Assembly: GCF_001667075.1 (NCBI RefSeq)
Contig: NZ_LZIL01000076.1
Location: 34,779-98,778, forward strand
Direction of reading: 5' to 3'
Source: Mycobacterium sp. 852014-52450_SCH5900713
Lineage (GTDB): Bacteria > Actinomycetota > Actinomycetes > Mycobacteriales > Mycobacteriaceae
DNA: 64,000 nt
A program made the position numbers and the translations under genes. Under the pieces are notes generated by a model that saw nothing but the letters and a program-made list of their open reading frames with translations, made no database searches and was not told the DNA's origin. Each line of letters opens with the position of its first letter. Position 1 is the stretch's first letter. Below are positions 1-9,107 of this stretch, one piece after another.

Positions 1-3000
1 CCATCCCAGCAGTCCCGCGTGGCTCAACACCACCCCTTTGGGGACGCCGGTCGACCCGGACGTGAAAATCACGTACGCGGTGTCGTGCGCGGTCAGCGGC
101 GCCAATCGATCGGCGTCGGTGATCGGCACGTCGGACTGCCCGGATAGGTCAAGGCCGTCGATCCGTAGCACCGGCCGCGTGCCGGCCCCGGGCACTTCGT
201 CTGTGTCGCAGGTCAACACGCACATCGCGCCCGCGGCGTCCAGCACAGCGGCGATCCGCTCCACCGGATGGTCCAGGTCCACCGGTGCATGCACGCCGCC
301 GGCCTTGACCGTCGCCCAAAAGGCAACCACCAAGTCGGCCCCGCGGTCCATCGCCACACCCACGGCGCGCTCCGGGCCCACACCCGCGCCGATCAGTTTG
401 CGCGCCAAGCGGGTTGACCACTCGTCGAGTTCGCCGTACGACAAATGCCGGTCGCCGTCGACCACCGCCACCGCGCCCGGGTCGGCCGCCACCGCGGCCG
501 CCAACAACTCCGGCGCCACCCCCACCGGCGCGGCGACACCCGCGCCGGAGAATTGCGACAGCACCAGTTCGCGCTCGCCGCGATCCAGCAGCTCCACGGA
601 CGACAGCCGGCGCGCGGGATCGGAAGTCATTGCCACCAACACGCGCCGGAACCGTTCGACCAGCGCCTCGACGCTTGCGGCGTCGAACACGTCGGCGTCG
701 AACTCGACGTGCAGGCCGAGCTCGCGGCCCGGGAGGGCCTCCATCGTCAGCGGGTAGTGGTTGTACTCGCGATTGGTGAACCCGGCGATGGCCAGCCCGT
801 CGGGGCCCAATTCCATGCCGTCGCCGATCGGGTAGTTCTCGTAGACGAACAGGGTGTCGAAGAGCTGCTCGTGGCCGGTGAGGCGATGAATGTCGCTGAG
901 CGCCAGGTGTTGATGCTCAAGCGTGTCGTTGTTGGTGTCCTGCAACTGCCGCAGCAGGTCCGCGGTGGTGGTCGTCGCGGTGATGTCGGCGCGCACGGGC
1001 ACGGTGTTGATCAGCAGCCCCACCATCGATTCGGCGCCGGCCACTTCGAGTTGGCCCACGCGCGACCGGGGGGTGCCGAAGACGACGTCCGGTTGGCCGG
1101 TCAGCGACGTCAGCAGCAACGCCCAGGCGCCCTGCAGGACGGTGCTGACGGTGGTCTGGCACGAGCGCGCGAGTTCGGTGAGGGCTCGGGTGGTTTCCTC
1201 GGCCACGCGGAACGATCCCGATCCGCGCCGCCCTCGTCCCAATCGGTCCTTCGGGCCGACCAGTGTGGGCGTTTCGAAGTCGGCGAGCACCCGGGCCCAG
1301 GCCGCGCGGGCGGCTTCGAGGTCCCGATCGGCCAGCCAGGTGACGAAGGTGCGGTAGCGCGCGGCCGCGGCGAGCGGCTCACCGTAGTAGCTCGTGAAGA
1401 CTTCACGCAGCAGGATCGGCAGTGACCAGCCGTCGAGCACGATGTGGTGGTTGGTCAGCACCAGCCGGTGCCGGTCGATCCCGTTGCGCACCAACGCCAC
1501 CCGGAAGGGCGGCTGGCCGGCCAGGTCGCAGACCGCGGCGCGTTCGTCGGCGCACAGCCGCTCGATCTGCTCCTCGGTATCGAGCTCGACGTAGCGCCAG
1601 GCCACCACCGGAGTGGCCGGAATGATCTGCACCGGCTCCTCGAAGCGCTCGTAGAACCGGGCCGCCAGGTGGGGATGCCGGTTGATCACCGTGCGCACCG
1701 CGTCGTGCAGGCGGTCGGGGTCGAGGGGGCCGGTGAGCGTGAAATCCAGCTGCACCGCGTACATGTCGTCGCTGCCTTGCGCGGTGCTGGAATGGAAGAG
1801 CAGACCCTGCTGCAGCGGGGTCAGCGGCAGGATGTCGGCGGGTTCGTACCGCCGATGCAGCTCGTCGATCTGCGGTTGGCTCAGCCGGGCGGGCGCGATG
1901 TCCGACGGCGTCAGCCCGCCGCCACCGGCTCGCACGTGCGCGCAGATGCCGGACAACGCGTCGAACCACAGTTGGCTCAGCCGGGAGATCTGCGCTTCGT
2001 CGAGGGCCGACGGCGCCCAGGTCCAGTTGGCGTGCAGCTGCGGGCCGGCGTCGGTGTCGACGGTGCCGGCGTTGAGTTCGACGGTGTGCGCCAACGACAT
2101 CGGGATCGCCGCGGCGGCAGCGGTCACGGACAGGCTCTCCGGGTGCAGCCGCCACAACTCGTCGGACAGCTCGTGGCCGGCGATCAGGCGACCGAGATAG
2201 TTGAACCCGATCGTCGGGTCGCCGCCGTCCAGCTCCACGTCACCGTTCAGGTAGCGCAGCGCGCCGTACGTCAGCGGGTGCGGCACGGCGCGGAGCTGTT
2301 CCTTGGCCTCTTTGATCACCGCCCCCAGCGCCGGCTCGCCGGCCAGCACCTGCGCCCAGTCCAGCCCACCGGCCGTCAGTGACACCGGGTATTTGGTGGT
2401 GAACCAGCCGACCGTACGCGACAGGTCCACATCCGGCGCGAGTTCCTCGTGCCGGCCGTGACCTTCGACGTCGATGCCGATCGGCCCCGCGGCATCGCTG
2501 AAGAACTCCGCCCATGCCAACGCGAACGCGATCAACAGAATGTCTTGCACGCCAGCGTGAAACGCCGCTGGCGCCTCGCCGAGCAGTGTGCGGGTGGTCT
2601 CGACGTCCAGGGACGCCGACAGGTGCCCGGCGGTGGCGTAGGTGTCGGTGTCGGGCCGTATCGCCGGTAGCGAAGACGGGGTCGCCGCGATTCGCGTCCA
2701 GGCATCGGCCTGTTCGATAACCTCCGGGCGGTGCGCATGCTCGCCGAGCAGCGTGGCCCATCGGGCGAACGACGTGCCACCCGTCGGCAGCGCCGCCGGC
2801 TGACCGCCCCGGTGCTGCGCCCAGGCGATGTTCGAGTCCTCCAACAGGATTCGCCAGGAAACCCCGTCGATGGCCAGATGGTGGACGATCATCGCCAGCT
2901 GGCGGGTGGGACCGACCCAGAGCGCGCTCAGCATGGTCCCGGTGGCGGGGTTGAGCCGCGACCGCGCCTCCACCAGCGCCTCATCGGACAACGCGTCCAC

Positions 3001-6000
3001 GGATCGCAGGCAGCCGGCCGCGTCCACCGAGCCGGGCTCGGGCACCCGCAACGATCGCTCGTCGCCCTCGACGCGCAGCCGCAGCATGGCGTGCCGATCC
3101 AGCAGGGCCTGCAACACGGACACCACGTCGGCCTCGGTCACTCCGGCGGGCGCCTGCAGCACCATCGTCTGGTTGAACTGATCGGTGGGGCCGCTAACGC
3201 CTTGCAGCCACCGCATGATCGGGGTGGCGACGACGGGGCCGAGGCCCTCGTCGATCACGCCGGCCTCGCCGTCGATCGCCCCGACCACGCGGGCCAGGCG
3301 GGCAACCGTCTGTTCGACGAAGACATCCCGGGGACGGCACGTCAAGCCGGCCGCCCGCGCTCGCGACACCACCTGCAGGGCCGAGATACTGTCGCCGCCG
3401 AGTTCGAAGAAGGAGTCGTCGATGCCGACGCGGTCGACACCGAGGACCTCGGCGTAGATGGCGGCCAGGATCTCTTCGGTGGGGCTATTCGGGGCGCGGT
3501 AAGCGCCGGCCTGGTATTCCGGCGCCGGTAGCGCGCGGGTGTCCAGCTTGCCGTTGGCGGTCAACGGCAACGCCGGAAGGACCACGATGGCCGCGGGCAC
3601 CATGAACGCCGGCAACCGCTCCGAAAGCCGCGCCCGCAGCTGCGCCGCATCGGCGGTCCCGGTGACATAACCGACCAACCGCTTATCCCCGGGGCGATCC
3701 TCACGGGCGATCACCACCGCCTGCCCCACCCCATCCAAAGCACCCAGTGCGGCCTGGATTTCACCCAACTCGATGCGATAACCGCGGATCTTGACCTGCT
3801 CATCGGCCCGACCCAGATAGCGCAGCTGACCGTCAGCACCCCAGCACGCCAGGTCCCCGGTCCGATACATCCGCTGCCCGGGCCCGCCGAACGGACACGC
3901 CACAAACCGCGCCCCGGTCAGCCCGGCACGACCCAGATAGCCGACGCCCACCCCAGCCCCGGCCACATACAACTCCCCGACCACCCCGACCGGCGCCGGC
4001 CGCAACCATCCATCCAGCACAAACAACCCCGCCCCGGGCACCGGGGAGCCGATCGGGGGCACCCCCGACCCGGGCTGCAGTGGGGCGCTGATCGCCACAC
4101 ACATCGTGGTCTCGGTCGGCCCATAGGCGTTGACCATCACCCGCCCCGGCGCCCAGCGATGCACCACCTCGGGCGGGCAGGCCTCCCCGGCCATCACCAA
4201 CGCCACCGAATCCAGGCCAGCGGGATCCAGCATCGCCACCGCCGACGGCGTCTGCGTCAAGACCGTCACACCCTCGGCGACCAACACCGCGTGCAAATCC
4301 TCCGGTGAACGCGCGGTGTCGTCGTCGACCACCACCACCCGTCCACCACGCAAAAGCGGCGCAAAAATCTCCCACACCGACACGTCGAACGCCAACGAAT
4401 GCGCATGCGACCACACCCCCGGCGCCGGCAACCCGGCATCCAGCGAGCCGATCAACTGCGTCACGTTATGATGCGTCACCCCAACACCTTTGGGCACACC
4501 CGTAGTGCCCGAGGTGTAAATCACATACGCCAGCCCCTCGGCATCCGGCTCGGGCAAGGCGGTGTCGGGCAAGGTGTCAAGGAGCCGATCATTAACATCG
4601 ATCACCGCCACCCCACGACCGGCCAACCGCCCGGCCAGCTCGGCGGTGGTGAGCACCGCCACCGGCGCGGCATCGGCCACCAGGAACCCGATCCGGCTAT
4701 CCGGCGAAGAAGGATCGATCGGCAGGTAGGCCGCCCCGGTCTTGAGCACCGCCAGCATCGCCGCGACCGCCCCGGCCGACCGCGACAACAACAGCGCCAC
4801 CGTGCACCCGGGCCCCACACCCTGGGCCACCAAAAAATTCGCCAACCGATTCGACGCCGCATCCAACTCCCGATACGACACCGACAATCCACCACACGAC
4901 ACCGCGACCGCCCCGGGCAGGCGTGCCGCCTGCCCGGCGAACAACGACGGCACGGAAACCGACCTTGGCGCCGGCCCAGTCAGAACCGCCCGATTGCTAA
5001 ATCCGTCCAACCGGGCACACTCGTCGCTGTCGAGCACATCCACCGACGACAACGGCCGCGAGGGATCAGCCGCCATCGCCACCAGCAGCTCCTGCAGCCG
5101 CCCGGCCAAATCCGAGACGTCGAAGTTCGAGAAGGGTTGTCCGACCCCTACCGTGCTCAGGTATTGCTGGTCGCCGAACCCGAGGAAGAACAGCCCGAAG
5201 TGGCCGACCGGACCGAACGTGGTGTAAGTCGCGGTCGCCGGTACACCCGCAAGGCTGAGGGTCAATCTGGCCGGGACGAAGTTGACGACTACCCGGTTGG
5301 ACGCCTGCGGAGCACCACGGAAGCCGCCGTCGCCGCCAAGCATGTGCACAGGGAACCGCTGATGCCGCAGCGCTTCTCGTGAGCGTGTATCGACCTGCTG
5401 AAGAAAGTCGGCGACCGTGGCCGTCGGCGGCGCATTCAGCACCAGCGGCACAACCCCGGCGAGCATTCCCGGATGCGTCTTCGACTCCGGATCCAGTCGG
5501 CGGCTGACCGGGAAATCGAGCACCACTTCGTCCGAATTGTCAGTGCGAAATCCGCGGACCAGGAGCGCGCAGGCGGCGGTGAGGATCGATGATCGGCGGA
5601 CGCCCAACGCCTTGGCCAGCTGTTTGATCGAGCCGACCACCGACGAATCCAATTGGACCGGCGCAGAGGGCGCATACGGATCCCGCGCGCTGGCGGCTTG
5701 GGTCAACCGATATTCGGATTCGCTCGCCGCCGGGAGGTGCTCGGCCCAATAGGCCTGATCCGAGATGTAATCGGCGGATGCCGCGTACTCCGACTCGCTG
5801 GCGACCAGGTCGCGCAACGTGCCGAAGAAGGCGGGAGATATGGCCGCACCGGAGGCAAGCGCGGAATAGACGGCCGCGATTCGGCGGCCCAGCAGGGCTA
5901 TGCCCAGCCCGTCGATGGCTATGTGGTGACAGCAGGTGAACCAGTAGTACTCATCGGGCGCCGTTTGGAACAAGTAGAAGTTGATCATCGGACCGGTGAG

Positions 6001-6336
6001 CGGCATCGGAGTCCGTTGAATCGCCGACGTCCTCTCCCGGACCTCGTGCTCGGGATCGGGCGAGTCGCTCAGGTCGTAGAAGGCCAGCTCGACATCGGGG
6101 TCGTCGATCGACTTCTGAAAAACCTGGCCGTCTACCTCGAAGAAGCCCGTCCGGATGCTTTCGGCCTCACCTACCACGTGACGCATGGCCTGCTCGAGCA
6201 GAGCGCGGTCGACGGGGCCCTCGATCCGCACGAGCACGCCGAGCTGCCACGCCACATCGAAGTGACCCGTTTGCTGTGCGAGCCAGATATCCAGCTGCGC
6301 CCGCGTCAGCGGTAGTGCACGGCCACCGAATTCCAC
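1..6336 (-). CDS. Nonribosomal peptide synthetase, 5' part (C-A-T-E-C-A..., truncated by window edge); Mps1-like
   Basis: An open frame of 2112 codons runs off the left edge. GTG start at 6336 is preceded by a GGGGGGA purine tract. Domain order by residue: condensation (HHIAIDG near 137), adenylation (YTSGTTGVPKG near 602, FDVSVWEIF near 645, NAYGPTETT, ending NGKLDTRALP near 929), carrier protein (FFELGGDSISAL near 979), epimerisation (HHLAIDGVSW near 1150, with the E-type GWFTTKYPV), condensation (HHIVLDGW near 1630), second adenylation reaching FTSGSTGVPKG at the edge. Reading the GrsA code positions gives D-V-W-T-V-A-A-M-C(-K), close to phenylalanine codes. A leading C domain on the first module suggests loading of an acyl chain. 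Inference: N-acyl-D-Phe initiation as in glycopeptidolipid Mps1 or the M. avium paratuberculosis lipopentapeptide synthetase. Number of later modules and final product are not visible. Confidence 0.95.
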   Translation of the reverse strand, partial: MEFGGRALPLTRAQLDIWLAQQTGHFDVAWQLGVLVRIEGPVDRALLEQAMRHVVGEAESIRTGFFEVDGQVFQKSIDDPDVELAFYDLSDSPDPEHEVRERTSAIQRTPMPLTGPMINFYLFQTAPDEYYWFTCCHHIAIDGLGIALLGRRIAAVYSALASGAAISPAFFGTLRDLVASESEYAASADYISDQAYWAEHLPAASESEYRLTQAASARDPYAPSAPVQLDSSVVGSIKQLAKALGVRRSSILTAACALLVRGFRTDNSDEVVLDFPVSRRLDPESKTHPGMLAGVVPLVLNAPPTATVADFLQQVDTRSREALRHQRFPVHMLGGDGGFRGAPQASNRVVVNFVPARLTLSLAGVPATATYTTFGPVGHFGLFFLGFGDQQYLSTVGVGQPFSNFDVSDLAGRLQELLVAMAADPSRPLSSVDVLDSDECARLDGFSNRAVLTGPAPRSVSVPSLFAGQAARLPGAVAVSCGGLSVSYRELDAASNRLANFLVAQGVGPGCTVALLLSRSAGAVAAMLAVLKTGAAYLPIDPSSPDSRIGFLVADAAPVAVLTTAELAGRLAGRGVAVIDVNDRLLDTLPDTALPEPDAEGLAYVIYTSGTTGVPKGVGVTHHNVTQLIGSLDAGLPAPGVWSHAHSLAFDVSVWEIFAPLLRGGRVVVVDDDTARSPEDLHAVLVAEGVTVLTQTPSAVAMLDPAGLDSVALVMAGEACPPEVVHRWAPGRVMVNAYGPTETTMCVAISAPLQPGSGVPPIGSPVPGAGLFVLDGWLRPAPVGVVGELYVAGAGVGVGYLGRAGLTGARFVACPFGGPGQRMYRTGDLACWGADGQLRYLGRADEQVKIRGYRIELGEIQAALGALDGVGQAVVIAREDRPGDKRLVGYVTGTADAAQLRARLSERLPAFMVPAAIVVLPALPLTANGKLDTRALPAPEYQAGAYRAPNSPTEEILAAIYAEVLGVDRVGIDDSFFELGGDSISALQVVSRARAAGLTCRPRDVFVEQTVARLARVVGAIDGEAGVIDEGLGPVVATPIMRWLQGVSGPTDQFNQTMVLQAPAGVTEADVVSVLQALLDRHAMLRLRVEGDERSLRVPEPGSVDAAGCLRSVDALSDEALVEARSRLNPATGTMLSALWVGPTRQLAMIVHHLAIDGVSWRILLEDSNIAWAQHRGGQPAALPTGGTSFARWATLLGEHAHRPEVIEQADAWTRIAATPSSLPAIRPDTDTYATAGHLSASLDVETTRTLLGEAPAAFHAGVQDILLIAFALAWAEFFSDAAGPIGIDVEGHGRHEELAPDVDLSRTVGWFTTKYPVSLTAGGLDWAQVLAGEPALGAVIKEAKEQLRAVPHPLTYGALRYLNGDVELDGGDPTIGFNYLGRLIAGHELSDELWRLHPESLSVTAAAAAIPMSLAHTVELNAGTVDTDAGPQLHANWTWAPSALDEAQISRLSQLWFDALSGICAHVRAGGGGLTPSDIAPARLSQPQIDELHRRYEPADILPLTPLQQGLLFHSSTAQGSDDMYAVQLDFTLTGPLDPDRLHDAVRTVINRHPHLAARFYERFEEPVQIIPATPVVAWRYVELDTEEQIERLCADERAAVCDLAGQPPFRVALVRNGIDRHRLVLTNHHIVLDGWSLPILLREVFTSYYGEPLAAAARYRTFVTWLADRDLEAARAAWARVLADFETPTLVGPKDRLGRGRRGSGSFRVAEETTRALTELARSCQTTVSTVLQGAWALLLTSLTGQPDVVFGTPRSRVGQLEVAGAESMVGLLINTVPVRADITATTTTADLLRQLQDTNNDTLEHQHLALSDIHRLTGHEQLFDTLFVYENYPIGDGMELGPDGLAIAGFTNREYNHYPLTMEALPGRELGLHVEFDADVFDAASVEALVERFRRVLVAMTSDPARRLSSVELLDRGERELVLSQFSGAGVAAPVGVAPELLAAAVAADPGAVAVVDGDRHLSYGELDEWSTRLARKLIGAGVGPERAVGVAMDRGADLVVAFWATVKAGGVHAPVDLDHPVERIAAVLDAAGAMCVLTCDTDEVPGAGTRPVLRIDGLDLSGQSDVPITDADRLAPLTAHDTAYVIFTSGSTGVPKGVVLSHAGLLGW

Positions 6337-6388
6337 TAAATCCCCCCGAAAGCCTTCCCGACTCCTTCATACCTAGACCGTCTAGACA

Positions 6389-6610
6389 TCACAAACCAGC
6401 AGCGGAGAACCTGTCACGCATGCCCTTCGGACGAATGTCGGGCCAGTTCTGTTCGATGTAGTCGAGACAGGCCGCGCGGTCGGCCTCTCCGTACACCACT
6501 CGCCAGCCGGCCGGGACGTCGGAGAAGGTGGGCCAAAGGCTGTGTTGTTCCTCGTTATTAACTAGTACGAAAAATTTGCCACTGGCATCATCGAATGGAT
6601 TGGGCTGCAA
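6389..6610 (-). CDS. MbtH-like protein, NRPS adenylation-domain partner
   Basis: 73 aa, the usual MbtH length. It has the family pattern NPFDD near the N-terminus, NNEEQHSLWP, then PAGW and the C-terminal WPDIRP. MbtH proteins bind adenylation domains and are needed for folding or activity of many of them. The start is TTG at 6610, chosen because AGGAGGT lies just upstream and the family N-terminus begins here. The gene ends 52 bases before the NRPS start on the same strand, so the two are very probably one transcript with MbtH first, as in the mycobacterial glycopeptidolipid locus. Confidence 0.95.
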   Translation of the reverse strand: MQPNPFDDASGKFFVLVNNEEQHSLWPTFSDVPAGWRVVYGEADRAACLDYIEQNWPDIRPKGMRDRFSAAGL

Positions 6611-7504
6611 CTGACGACCTCCTACAACAGAGATGAAATACGCAGAAGCGCTGCGCGCGCAGCACTAGAAGTGGTGCAGCGCTTCAGGATTGGCCGTTAG
6701 TTTCGACCAGCATGCCGACCTGCCCACCGGCACGATGCGAGCGCCGATGAGGTTCGCGGAGATCCCCGCCGTGACGTGACCGTCATGGCTGCGGTTCTGG
6801 CCCCAGTTGTGTCCCCGACCCGAATCGCAATACCGTCCGCAACGTCAACGGTAACCCTGGAACCGCATGCGCCGCTCCGCGGGGGCTTCCGTCGGCGCAC
6901 CAACGAACCGCCAACAGGCGGGCACCACGACTTTGGATGTCGCACTCCACGGCTCCGCAAGTACCCGGCTGCAGGTGCGGTCAAACCTGTGAATTTCGTT
7001 CCTGCATAAGAGATTCGCAACCGCTACGTTCTCGTCACTGCGCAAACCGAACGTTTGTCCCGGCACCCGTTCGCCCGGAGGACAGGCGTCGCCACATCCG
7101 GCGCGTGACGATCGCAACGGTCACCATTTGCCGACGTCGGGGTACCGCATTGCTGGAGCAACAGCGTGCGCTTTGCGGCAAGCACCCGTTCGGCAGAATC
7201 CACGGACACTGGCGCTTGCTGTCGTTTGACCCGAACCGTGACCACCGCTGGGATCGAACGTTGCTGGCACAGGGAGGAAAATTCAAGCTCGAGACTGAGG
7301 CAGCGGTGCACGCGCGTGTCACACCGCATTGGCGGGGCGTTCATATCCGTGGGCGCGGACGGAGTTGTTCGAAGTTGTTGCAGGTAAAGACGATTCGTGG
7401 CTCAAGACGGACTCGCCGGTCTGCGGAAATGTGAATTGATGCACAGGCCACAATTCCCTAGTGCGGTTGTTTAGACTCCCTCTGCCGCGGGTAGAGCTGC
7501 GCCA
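6611..7504. other. Intergenic region without a recognisable gene
   Basis: About 890 bases between divergent mbtH (minus) and the SfLAP gene (plus). Short open frames exist on both strands, but none has a convincing ribosome site, family motif or codon pattern. It must hold the promoters of the lipopeptide operon and of the SfLAP gene. Apart from the inverted repeat near mbtH nothing could be assigned; degenerate remains of an older gene are possible. Confidence 0.5.
6645..6685. promoter_or_regulatory. Inverted repeat upstream of mbtH-NRPS (possible operator)
   Basis: GAAGCGCTGC at 6645-6654 is matched exactly by GCAGCGCTTC at 6676-6685, with 21 bases between. The spacer itself contains GCAGCAC and GTGGTGC around TAGAA, nearly complementary. 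The element lies 35 to 75 bases before the mbtH TTG start, in the promoter region. It could bind a repressor or activator, or form an RNA hairpin in the leader. No T-tract follows, so a terminator is less likely. Confidence 0.5.
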
Positions 7505-8281
7505 ATGTGGGGGTCAGTGCTGGGGCTGGGCATTCTGGCGGCACTCAATCCGGTGCGTCTGGGCCTCGCCCTCTTGATGATCTCCCGGCCGCGACCCGCG
7601 CCGAATCTGCTTGCCTACTGGGTCGGTGGCCTCACCATATGTGTGCCCGAGCTGCTTGCCCCGCTGATGCTGCTCAACTTCACATCCACGTTCGGCTCCT
7701 TCCGGCACGGTTCGGCCGCCCCGGCCGCGAACTCCGCCCTCCCGCACATCCAAATCGCGCTCGGTGTCCTCGCGTTGTCGATCGCCGCGGTGATGGCAGT
7801 GCGCTTCTCGACGCGGCAGCGGGCGGAGGGCCGCGTCTCGAGCAATGCGCCGGCCTCGGATACGCCGATCGCGCTCCCACGATTTCTGAGCCGCGCACGG
7901 GACGTTCCCGACGAAGAGCGCGCCGGAATGCGCCGCCTGCTCCACCGCGCCCACCAAGCCTGGGAGAAAGGATCGCTGTGGATCGCCTGGGTGGTCGGGC
8001 TGGCCTCGGTGCCGGTCGACGGCGTGCTCTTCATCCTTGCGATCATCGTGGCGTCGAGGGCGGCCGTTGCCACGCAGGTCGGCGCCTCGATCGCGTTCGT
8101 CGTCCTGATGTATTCCGTCGTCGAAATGATCTTGGTGGGTTATGTGGCCGCGCCGGCTCGAACCCAGGCCGTCCTGCGGCAGCTGCACGACTGGGTGCGC
8201 GCCTACCACCGGCAGATCCTCCTAACCGTGTTCACGGTGGTCGGGGTCACGCAGCTGGCCCAGGGCGTGCACCTCCTCTGA
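7505..8281 (+). CDS. GAP/SfLAP-family integral membrane protein (lipid-addressing protein)
   Basis: 258 aa. The N-terminus MWGSVLGLGILAALNPVRLG followed by ISRPRP and AYWVGG is characteristic of the SfLAP family, which includes mycobacterial Gap (needed for glycopeptidolipid export) and Sap (sulfolipid-1). About six hydrophobic segments are visible, near residues 2-22, 36-58, 88-104, 158-178, 190-215 and 238-257, with a polar Arg-rich loop around 105-150. In glycopeptidolipid loci such a gene accompanies the mps genes. Here it is divergent from mbtH-NRPS across a long spacer. Role in export of the NRPS product is inference; the family assignment is strong. Confidence 0.88.
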   Translation: MWGSVLGLGILAALNPVRLGLALLMISRPRPAPNLLAYWVGGLTICVPELLAPLMLLNFTSTFGSFRHGSAAPAANSALPHIQIALGVLALSIAAVMAVRFSTRQRAEGRVSSNAPASDTPIALPRFLSRARDVPDEERAGMRRLLHRAHQAWEKGSLWIAWVVGLASVPVDGVLFILAIIVASRAAVATQVGASIAFVVLMYSVVEMILVGYVAAPARTQAVLRQLHDWVRAYHRQILLTVFTVVGVTQLAQGVHLL

Positions 8282-8324
8282 GCTATCGGATTACTGGCCT
8301 GGGTGAACGGGTAATGGTTGGACT

Positions 8325-9065
8325 GTGGAGAGCCAACACCGGTTCGAGGTGATAGCCCACGAGATGGACCGAAGCTCGTCGGGTGGCTCGTTCTTGCTCC
8401 TCGACCGCGACCTGCGAATTCGAGCGGCAAGCGTCGCATACGAGCAGGTCACCCTCCGGGAACATGGCGAGTTGCCCGGTCGGTACCTCTTCGACGCGTT
8501 TCCCGATAATCCCAACGATCCGCAAGCGAACGGGACGGCGAACCTCGCGGCGTCCCTGGAGGCGGTGATGCGGACCCGGCACGCCCACGACATGCGGGTC
8601 CAGCGCTACGACGTCCCCGACCCCGACGCACCCGACCATTTCGTGCCGAAGGTATGGAGTCCGACCAACGCTCCCCTGGTCGACCATGGCGAGTTGGTGG
8701 GCGTGGCGCACTGCGTCGAAGAGATCTCCGAAGCAAGGCAGCTGCTCGCTGAAATGGCTCGCACGGCCGATGAAGGCGGCTGCTGGACACCCGCCGAAGT
8801 GCTTCATACGCTCGAAGCGATCAACGCGGTGGAAAGCGCCCGCAGCGATGCACGCCTACAGGCTCTGGTCGCCGAGAACGAGCAACTGCGGCGCGCCATC
8901 GAAACGCGCGACACGATCGGCCAAGCCAAGGGCGTATTGATGGAGCGATTCGACGTCGACGCGACCGCCGCGTTCGGCCTGCTGGTCAAACTCTCCCAAG
9001 ACACCAACGCCAGGGTCGAGCAGATCGCCCGCAGGCTGGTCGAGATAGACCATCCCCCCTCTTAG
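8325..9065 (+). CDS. PAS-ANTAR domain protein, putative RNA-binding antiterminator/sensor
   Basis: 246 aa from a GTG start. Residues about 15-135 look like a PAS sensor: a ligand-type fold with FLLLDRDLRIRAAS at the start and LVDHGELVGVAHCVEEIS at the end. A helical linker follows, then a C-terminal ANTAR domain (about 178-240) with ETRDTIGQAKGVLMERFDVD and the closing three-helix segment. ANTAR domains bind paired hexaloop RNA hairpins to prevent termination. The gene starts 43 bases after the SfLAP gene on the same strand, so cotranscription is likely. Ligand and RNA target are unknown. Confidence 0.85.
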   Translation: MESQHRFEVIAHEMDRSSSGGSFLLLDRDLRIRAASVAYEQVTLREHGELPGRYLFDAFPDNPNDPQANGTANLAASLEAVMRTRHAHDMRVQRYDVPDPDAPDHFVPKVWSPTNAPLVDHGELVGVAHCVEEISEARQLLAEMARTADEGGCWTPAEVLHTLEAINAVESARSDARLQALVAENEQLRRAIETRDTIGQAKGVLMERFDVDATAAFGLLVKLSQDTNARVEQIARRLVEIDHPPS

Positions 9066-9107
9066 AGCTGAGCTCATACAGACAGCACCGGGACTTGATG
9101 GAGCCCG

